From: Candidatus Thalassarchaeaceae archaeon | GTDB taxonomy: Archaea; Thermoplasmatota; Poseidoniia; Poseidoniales; Thalassarchaeaceae | Direction of reading: 5' to 3' | DNA: 8,329 nt | NCBI GenBank assembly: GCA_013330385.1 | Contig: DUIL01000021.1 | Location: 1 to 8,329 of the forward strand | Shown here: positions 1 to 6,800 of the stretch, piece by piece | Layout of the letters: each line of letters begins with the position of its first letter | Numbering within the stretch: position 1 is the first letter of the stretch | The notes under the pieces: generated by a model | Databases searched by the model: none | What the model was told of the DNA's origin: nothing | What the model saw: the letters and a program-made list of their open reading frames with translations, nothing else | Translations under genes and position numbers: made by a program

Positions 1-1
1 A

Positions 2-136
2 ATTAAGGAGAAAGAAGAAGCTGAAATTGATGACCTGCCTGCTGGTTGGTTAACAAACAGGGTCGTCAAGGTGGTACGTTACAGTCGTGCTGCTGGTTCT
101 AGTACAGCATTCCGACTAATCGTGGAGAGTGCATGA
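2..136 (+). CDS. rpoH: RNA polymerase subunit H (Rpb5-like), C-terminal fragment
   Basis: This is a 5'-truncated reading frame that enters from the left edge: 44 codons and a TGA at 134-136. The last ~28 residues match the end of the archaeal H / Rpb5 C-terminal domain pattern, a V-V-K-V-V-R strand, then Y-S-R-A-A-G, then F-R-L-I-V, against the family form G-D-V-x-K-I-x-R-x-S-x-T-A-G-x-x-x-x-Y-R-L-V-V. H is the small jaw subunit that binds A'' near incoming downstream DNA. Its position directly upstream of rpoB is the standard archaeal order and carries much of the identification. The usual Gly-Asp before the strand reads Asn-Arg, and the Thr of T-A-G reads Ala, so this copy is somewhat divergent. 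Only the tail is visible, so the start, promoter and total length cannot be judged. Confidence 0.82.
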   Translation: MKEKEEAEIDDLPAGWLTNRVVKVVRYSRAAGSSTAFRLIVESA

Positions 137-141
137 GGGGG
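135..141 (+). promoter_or_regulatory. Ribosome binding site for rpoB
   Basis: The G-rich stretch GAGGGGG overlaps the rpoH stop codon and pairs with the CCUCC core of the archaeal 16S 3' end. It lies 4 nt before the first ATG (146) and 7 nt before the second ATG (149). The spacing slightly favours the second ATG as the true start. The two choices differ by one Met. Confidence 0.6.
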
Positions 142-145
142 AATT

Positions 146-3100
146 ATGATGAAAGAGATTGTAGAGAGTTATTTCCAACAAAGAAGCCTAGTGAACCACC
201 AGTTGGCATCATATAACGATTGTATTCCATCCGACGCTGGCCGTCTAAGTAGGATGGAAAAGATTGTCCGAAACATCCGTATCGGCACCGATGAAATAAT
301 CGAAGACGATGATGGAGGCATAATCAAACTCGACGTTCTAGACAAAGAGATAGTCATCCGCATGAAAAATATTCATCTCGGCCGTCCAACTATTCGCGAA
401 GCGAACGGTGCAGAGCACCCGGCAACTCCTTTGGAATGCCGTCTAAGAAAACTAACTTACTATTCACCCGTACATCTTGATTTCCAGATTATCTGGACCA
501 ATGACCCTAATGAACCAAATCCCAAAATCGAAGATAGAGTTCACATCGGAAATCTTCCAATTATGGTTCGTTCAGGTCAATGTAATTTACATCCTGATCA
601 TATTTCACATCTATGTGGAGATGCAGACCGCAAACTATCCCCTCACACATCTACTGAAGACGCTGATCGTCTAACGGAATTGCTTCGCCGTGCAGGAGAA
701 GACCCCCTCGACTTTGGTGGTTATTTCATCATTAATGGTACAGAACGTGCGCTAATTTCTATGGAAGACTTAGCTCCTAATCGCGTAACCGTAGAGAAAA
801 ACAAGAAGTACGCTCACGAGACTGAAGTCGCTAAGATTTTCTCTCAGAAGGATGGAGTACGCAAACCCCTCAATATTGAGAAGCGCCGTGATGGAATGCT
901 CATGGTTAAGATTCCTAGTGCAGGGACGACTCCAATACCTGTTGTACTATTAATGCGAGCCCTAGGTATGGAAAATGATAAGGAAATTTTCACTGCTATT
1001 GCAGGTCCTGCTGAGGCAATGAAGTACACTGTAGCAAATCTAAACGAGGTCAAGGACAATGAAGAGTATAATGTAGAAACTTCTGAAGAGGCTTTGGCTT
1101 GGCTTGAGAAAAAGTTCGCAGCCGGACAGCAAAAAGAGTACAGAGAGGCAAGAATTCAGAACCTCCTCGATAAGGAATTACTACCTCATCTTGGATCTGG
1201 TCCAGAGCACCGGGAGAAGAAGGCAGTCTTCGTAGGTAGAATTGTAAGACAAGTTCTCGAGATGGCAATTACTAACCGTGATCCAAACGATAAGGATCAT
1301 TACGCAAATAAGCGTGTACGATTGGCTGGAGATCTTATTGAGGATTTATTCCGCGTCAGCCTTCAACAATTGGCCCGCGACCTCAAGTATCAGTTGGAAA
1401 GACATCACAACAGAAAGCGTGAGTTGAGAATTAACGCTTGCCTTCGTCCTGATGTTCTAACTCAGAAGATTATGCATGCTTTGGCCACCGGAAATTGGGT
1501 CGGTGGACGCAGCGGAGTCAGTCAATTACTTGACAGAACAACATACCTTGCAGCACTTTCACATATGCGTCGTGTAACCAGTCCCCTAGTTCGAAGTCAA
1601 CCTCATTTCGAAGCACGTGATCTTCACCCAACTCAATGGGGTCGCCTTTGTCCAAATGAGACGCCTGAAGGGCAGAATTGTGGTCTAGTAAAGAACGCGG
1701 CTCAGATGATTGATGTATCGGAAGAAGTTCCTGAAACAGATGTCAAGCAATTACTGCGTGAAGCGGGAGTCGATTCGTCTCCTTCAGGATGGGCTGATGG
1801 TTCTAGAGTGCATGTTAATGGGGACATTTTCGGTCTTCACAAGAATGCTGCTAAATTAGTTAATCAATTCAAGCGCCGCCGCCGCCAGGGTCGAATTAGA
1901 CCTGAGGTGAGTATCCGTCACGATTCTGCCAACCGTGATATTTTCATCAATACTGATCGTGGTCGAATTCTTCGCCCAGTACTTGTGATTGAAGACGGTG
2001 ACCTTACACTTTCTAAGGAACATCTTGAATCAATCCGTTCTGGCGAATGGACGTTCAATGATTTAGTTGAAAATGGAGTTGTTGAATGGATTGATGCAGA
2101 GGAAGAGGAAGACCTTCTGATTGCTCCACGTCCCTTTGACCTCCCTCATGTATCTCCTAAGTATGGCCGCCCAATCAATCCCGCAGATGTTGAATGGGTC
2201 AATCTAGGTGAGCGTTCAGGTGAAAAGCAAATCAAGGAAGCAAAACTTAGAGTTGAAGTTAAGCTACCGAATGGCGAATCCGTCACTGAGAAATTTACTG
2301 CGCCGCTAAAATACTACCAAGAAGATTTAGATGGCCTCCGACGAAAGCAGAAGCGAAACAATACAGTTCTTGTATACACTCATGTCGAAATTGATCCTCA
2401 ACTCATCCTCGGCGTTTGTGCATCACTTGTCCCGTACCCTGAGCACAACTCCACTCCGCGTGTAACAGGTGGAACCGCGATGGTCAAACAAAGTCTAGGT
2501 CTACCTAGTGCTAATTACAGACTCCGTCCAGACACACGAATGCACGTTATGCATTATCCTCAGCAATCAATTGTAGGTACGCGAGCAATGAAGTCAACTA
2601 ATTTCGCACGTAGACCTGGAGGGCAGAATTTCGTTGTAGCAATTCTCAGTCATCATGGATACAATATGCAAGATGCTGTAGTTATGAATCGAGCATCTGT
2701 AGAAAGATCATTAGCACGTTCTTCTTTTGTTCGAACTTACAATGCAGAGAACAAACAGTTCCCTGGTGGACAAAAAGAACAAATTGAGATACCAGGAACT
2801 GGTCTTGATGAAATCAAGGGTTTGAAGTCGTGGGAGAGTTATGTGCACCTTGAGAGAGATGGACTACCAACTCCTGAAACTTTCCTCTCGAGTGTAGGTG
2901 GGGAATCCAGTGTTCTCGTTGGAAAGACTAGTCCTCCTCGATTCTTAGAGGAATCTCATGGTCATTTCTTGCAGGCACAGGAACGCCGAGAATCATCTAT
3001 GATGGTAAGGAACGGAGAATATGGATGGGTTGACAATGTGTATGTTACGGAATCTCTTGATTCTGGCCTACTCTGTCGAATAACTGTACGAACTGAGAAG

Positions 3101-3856
3101 ATTCCTGAATTGGGCGATAAATTCGCTAGCCGTCACGGACAGAAAGGTATCATTGGACGACTAGTTGACGAGAAAGACATGCCCTTCACAGTCAATGGAG
3201 TAGTCCCTGATCTTCTCATTAACCCTCACGCTATTCCATCTCGAATGACCGTGGCTCACGTTCTCGAGATGATTGGTGGGAAAGTAGGTTCTATGGAAGG
3301 TCGTCAGATTGACGGTACTGCATTTAGTGGTGAAAAGGAGGATTCTCTACGCTCAGGATTACTGAGAAATGGATTCGCCCACACAGGTCGCGAATCAATG
3401 GTTAGCGGCGAGACTGGTGAAGCATATCAGGCTGACATATTTACTGGTGTTATCTTCTATCAACGACTACATCACCTAGTCAGTAGTAAGTTGCATGCTC
3501 GTAGCCGAGGCCGTGTACAGATTCTTACACGTCAACCAACAGAAGGACGTGCTCGTCAAGGTGGTTTGAGATTCGGTGAGATGGAGCGTGATTGTCTAAT
3601 CGCCCATGGTGCTTCGATGGTAATTAAGGATAGATTACTTGACGAGTCTGATGGTTGGGCATTGATGGTCTGTAACAACAGTGGTTGTGGTCACATTGCC
3701 TACTATGATTGGAAGAGGCGCACTCCTGTGTGCCCAGTGTGTGGTGATCGTGCTGATGTACACACCGTACAGACTTCTTATGCCTTCAAGTTACTTTTGG
3801 ATGAGATGAAGAGTCTCGGAGTAGCTATGAGACTTGAACTGGGTGATCAAAGATGA
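146..3856 (+). CDS. rpoB: RNA polymerase subunit B (beta / Rpb2 homologue), unsplit
   Basis: This is the second-largest RNA polymerase subunit, which forms one side of the cleft, the wall and the hybrid-binding region. Landmarks in order are GGYFIINGTERAL (from residue 191), the fork/hybrid region R-D-L-H-P-T-Q-W-G-R-L-C-P-x-E-T-P-E-G (491-509), P-E-H-N-S-T-P-R (NTP-contact Arg772), GYNMQD (Asp843 next to the Mg-B site), GDKFASRHGQKG (990-1001, the two conserved Lys), NPHAIPSRM (Arg1033), and a C-terminal zinc ribbon of Cys1176, 1181, 1196 and 1199. At 1236 aa it is longer than the ~1120-1190 aa usual for fused archaeal B. An insertion at ~668-743 explains much of that. It is one polypeptide, with no B''/B' split and no intein. 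Odd points are Gln842 where Glu is nearly universal, and C-x4-C in the first zinc knuckle. Its stop overlaps the rpoA1 start (ATGA), which suggests coupled translation. Confidence 0.99.
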   Translation: MMKEIVESYFQQRSLVNHQLASYNDCIPSDAGRLSRMEKIVRNIRIGTDEIIEDDDGGIIKLDVLDKEIVIRMKNIHLGRPTIREANGAEHPATPLECRLRKLTYYSPVHLDFQIIWTNDPNEPNPKIEDRVHIGNLPIMVRSGQCNLHPDHISHLCGDADRKLSPHTSTEDADRLTELLRRAGEDPLDFGGYFIINGTERALISMEDLAPNRVTVEKNKKYAHETEVAKIFSQKDGVRKPLNIEKRRDGMLMVKIPSAGTTPIPVVLLMRALGMENDKEIFTAIAGPAEAMKYTVANLNEVKDNEEYNVETSEEALAWLEKKFAAGQQKEYREARIQNLLDKELLPHLGSGPEHREKKAVFVGRIVRQVLEMAITNRDPNDKDHYANKRVRLAGDLIEDLFRVSLQQLARDLKYQLERHHNRKRELRINACLRPDVLTQKIMHALATGNWVGGRSGVSQLLDRTTYLAALSHMRRVTSPLVRSQPHFEARDLHPTQWGRLCPNETPEGQNCGLVKNAAQMIDVSEEVPETDVKQLLREAGVDSSPSGWADGSRVHVNGDIFGLHKNAAKLVNQFKRRRRQGRIRPEVSIRHDSANRDIFINTDRGRILRPVLVIEDGDLTLSKEHLESIRSGEWTFNDLVENGVVEWIDAEEEEDLLIAPRPFDLPHVSPKYGRPINPADVEWVNLGERSGEKQIKEAKLRVEVKLPNGESVTEKFTAPLKYYQEDLDGLRRKQKRNNTVLVYTHVEIDPQLILGVCASLVPYPEHNSTPRVTGGTAMVKQSLGLPSANYRLRPDTRMHVMHYPQQSIVGTRAMKSTNFARRPGGQNFVVAILSHHGYNMQDAVVMNRASVERSLARSSFVRTYNAENKQFPGGQKEQIEIPGTGLDEIKGLKSWESYVHLERDGLPTPETFLSSVGGESSVLVGKTSPPRFLEESHGHFLQAQERRESSMMVRNGEYGWVDNVYVTESLDSGLLCRITVRTEKIPELGDKFASRHGQKGIIGRLVDEKDMPFTVNGVVPDLLINPHAIPSRMTVAHVLEMIGGKVGSMEGRQIDGTAFSGEKEDSLRSGLLRNGFAHTGRESMVSGETGEAYQADIFTGVIFYQRLHHLVSSKLHARSRGRVQILTRQPTEGRARQGGLRFGEMERDCLIAHGASMVIKDRLLDESDGWALMVCNNSGCGHIAYYDWKRRTPVCPVCGDRADVHTVQTSYAFKLLLDEMKSLGVAMRLELGDQR
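2147..2374 (+). other. Lineage-type insertion within RpoB (residues ~668-743)
   Basis: This segment falls between the conserved block ending in the D-A-E-E-E-E-D-L-L-I-A region and the block starting Y-T-H-V-E-I-D-P-x-x-I-L-G-V. In most archaeal B subunits these two blocks are separated by only a few residues. Here about 76 residues intervene, rich in Lys/Glu, with no cysteines and no intein splice residues. Yeast Rpb2 has a shorter acidic insertion at the same place, so the site tolerates additions, probably on the surface. Boundaries are estimated by eye against remembered family patterns. Confidence 0.65.
3671..3742 (+). other. C-terminal zinc ribbon of RpoB
   Basis: Four cysteines at residues 1176, 1181, 1196 and 1199 make C-x4-C-x14-C-x2-C. 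This is the conserved clamp-associated zinc ribbon of archaeal B and Rpb2, followed by the usual S-Y-A-F-K-L-L-L-D-E-M. The first knuckle is normally C-x2-C; here two extra residues lie between its cysteines. Confidence 0.85.
3842..3848 (+). promoter_or_regulatory. Ribosome binding site for rpoA1, inside the rpoB 3' end
   Basis: GGTGATC is an exact complement of GAUCACC in the archaeal 16S 3' end and lies 4 nt before the rpoA1 ATG. It sits within the last rpoB codons (G-D-Q region) and supports the ATG at 3853 as the start. Confidence 0.65.
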
Positions 3857-6800
3857 GTGCACGTGGAGTAGCCAAAATCCCAAAGAGGATTGATTCGATA
3901 AAATTCAGCCTCATGGATCCGAATGAAATTCGTAAGATGTCTTCAGTTGAAGTAAAGACTGCTGATACTTACAAGGACGACGGTCATGCATACAAGCAGG
4001 GATTAATGGACCCAAAGATGGGTGTTATTGACCCCGGTATTCGCTGTGAAACTTGTGGTAATAAGCACGATGAGTGCCCTAGTCACTTTGGTCACATTGC
4101 TCTTGAACTTCCAGTTATGCACATAGGTTTCACTATGCTAATCAAGACTGCATTGAAATCAACTTGCAATGATTGCAGCAATATCTTACTTCACAGTGCT
4201 CCTGAAACACACCCTCTAGATCCTGAGAAGTCAGAACAGGATTACTATCATGATCGTGTTACTGATGTTATGCGTAAGCATGGTGTAGGTTCTACCGAAT
4301 TCAAGAAGATTATCAAGGAAATTGAGAAGGAATGTTCTAGCGCTAAGCGAGCTATATGCATGCACTGTGGTTCTGAACAAGGTAAAATCATGCTTGATAA
4401 GCCAACAACTTTCAAGGAAAAGAAGGCTGACAAGGGAGAACACAAGTTGAATGCTCGTGATATTCGAGAGTGGCTCGAGAAGATACCAGATGAAAATCTA
4501 CTTTTCCTTGGTATGGATAGTACTTCAAGTCGCCCTGAATGGACTATTATGAAGGTTCTACCCGTGCCTCCAATTACTGTTCGTCCATCTATTACTTTAG
4601 ACAGCGGCGACAGATCTGAAGATGACCTTACTCACAAGATGGTGGATGTACTAAGAATTAACCAGCGTCTTAGAGAGAATCGAGATGCAGGAGCACCTCA
4701 ATTGATTGTTGAGGATCTTTGGGAGTTGTTACAATACCACGTCACAACATATTTTGATAATCAGACTAGTGGTATTCCTCCAGCGCGTCACCGTTCAGGT
4801 AGACCACTCAAAACACTAGCACAACGCCTCAAAGGAAAAGAGGGACGTTTCAGAAGTAATCTATCTGGTAAGCGTGTGAATTTCTGTGCACGAACTGTAA
4901 TCAGTCCTGATCCAAATCTAGGAATCAATGAAGTGGGTGTCCCAGTACATACAGCCAAGGAACTAACTGTACCTATTCGCGCAACCAGTAGAAACCGTGA
5001 ACAGTTAAGGAGAATGATTCTTCGAGGCCCCGATAATCACCCAGGTGTTAACTACATTATTCGTGGCGATAATTTCCGTGTTAGGATTACTGATCGTACC
5101 AAGTTCATTTGGTCTGGATTCCGATGTCTAAACCCAGATTGCCATTCTGGAAGTGAGGATGAGCCTTATTCTGGATATAGACCAGACTTGAATGAAGTTC
5201 TTCCTGCACCTAATTTTCTCCCTGGTCTTGAACTAAAGAGGCAGAAGCGCAGAAACATAATGGGTCAATTAGAGGAAGTTAATTCGGTTGATCTTGAGAA
5301 GACAATTTCCAATCTAAGAGGCGAAGATGAGGACGGCCGACCTTTACCTGAGGACGACCCACGTTCGGTAATCCATAATCGATGGGTTTGGGAGCAGAAC
5401 AATCCCGATGATTATCTTCCAGAACATCTAGAGGCTAACTGCCCACATTGTGGCAGCCCATCTATAGAAGATGAGCACGGTGAGGTGTATCGCACTGAAG
5501 TTGAAGATCGTCTTTCAACATATGACAGAGATGGTAATCCTCGACCGGGTGTAATCGTCGAGCGCCACTTAATCGATGGAGATGTGGCGATTTTCAATCG
5601 ACAACCCTCGTTGCATAGAATGTCTATGTTAGTTCACGAGGTTCGTGTCATGGAGGGTAAGACTTTCCGATTTAATCTTGCAGATTGTACACCATATAAC
5701 GCGGATTTTGATGGTGACGAAATGAATCTACACGTTATTCAATCCGAGGAAGCGCGCGCCGAAGCTAAAATTTTGATGCGCGTTCAAGAACATATCATCA
5801 CACCTAGATATGGTGGTGCTGTTATTGGAGGAATACACGATCATATTTCAGGAGCATACTTGCTTACTCATGGTCATCGAGTTTTACCAAAGGATTTAGT
5901 TTTGGAAATCTTAGGTGCGGTTGGTTGGGATGGAGAACTTCCTGAAGAATCGGAAAAAGATGGCGTGGTAGGTTACCTTGGTAGTGATGTCTTGGGCCTA
6001 ATCGTACCCGGTGGTTTCAAACTTGAATATACTAGTAGATCTGGTGACGAAGTCAAGGTTACTTCGGATGGTGTCGTTACAGGTACCATAGACAAGCGCG
6101 GAATAGGCGCTGAAGATGGCCGTTTACTCGATGCAGTAGTTCAGACTCATGGAACCAACATGGGTGCTGAGTTCATCAATCGTATGACCAAAATGACCAT
6201 TGCAACATGTACTTCAATGGGCTTCACCACTGGAATTGATGACGAAGACCTTCCTCCGAAAGCCAAGGAAGATATTGTTAAAATCAACGAAGTTGCTGCC
6301 GAGAGCGTTACTGCTGAATTGAATACATTCGGAAAAGATGGACGCCGATATGAAACTAGACCTGGACGAACTCCAATTGAAACTCTTGAGGAAAATATCC
6401 TTCAGATTCTTGATTCCGCTAAAGCAGAGTCCGGTAATATTGCTAAGTCCTATCTCGGCGATGAAAACGCCGCGGTAATTATGGCTACTTCTGGTGCACG
6501 TGGTTCTATGGATAACTTAGCAATGATGGCTGGTTCCATCGGTCAACCTAAGGTTCGCGGTAAGCGCCTAGAGCGTGGTTATCAAGAGCGTGTACTTTCT
6601 CACTTTGCAAGAGGCGATAAGGGCGCAGAAGCGAAAGGTTTTGTTTCCTCTTCATTCAAGAGAGGACTTGAGCCTACTGAATTCTTCATGCTATCAGTAT
6701 CTGGACGTGAGTCGCTGGTTGATACAGCGGTTCGTACATCTAAGTCGGGTTACATGCAACGACGTCTGATTAATGCTATGGATGATCTAAAGGTGGCAGA

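Noticed and set aside
63..75. 13-nt direct repeat TCGTCAAGGTGGT, also at 3553-3565
   Set aside because: Both copies are in coding sequence (rpoH and rpoB), in different codon contexts and isolated. A chance match in 8 kb is plausible.
137..145. Promoter or terminator between rpoH and rpoB
   Set aside because: The gap is only 9 nt and is taken up by the ribosome binding site. There is no room for a TATA/BRE element or a T-tract terminator, and none is seen at the other junctions.
169..1268. Minus-strand open frames at 169-363, 844-1059 and 1050-1268, and a plus-strand frame at 477-674
   Set aside because: All lie inside rpoB in other frames, have low-complexity or unrecognisable translations and no ribosome binding sites. 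The rpoB frame is strongly conserved throughout.
1875..1889. GCC/CGC triplet run
   Set aside because: It encodes the K-R-R-R-R-Q basic stretch that is typical of RpoB at this position. It is codon repetition and not an independent repeat element.
5095..5550. Intein or mobile insertion in rpoA1
   Set aside because: RNA polymerase genes can host inteins, but this segment lacks the Cys/Ser start, the terminal His-Asn pair and sufficient length. It does not interrupt a catalytic motif, and its codon use looks like the flanks.
4231..5597. Minus-strand open frames at 4231-4443, 4248-4445 and 5412-5597
   Set aside because: These are shadows of rpoA1. The first two overlap each other in different frames, and none resembles a known protein.
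6575..6769. Plus-strand frame opposite the bridge-helix region of rpoA1
   Set aside because: It is an out-of-frame shadow of the most conserved part of A', with no plausible start context.
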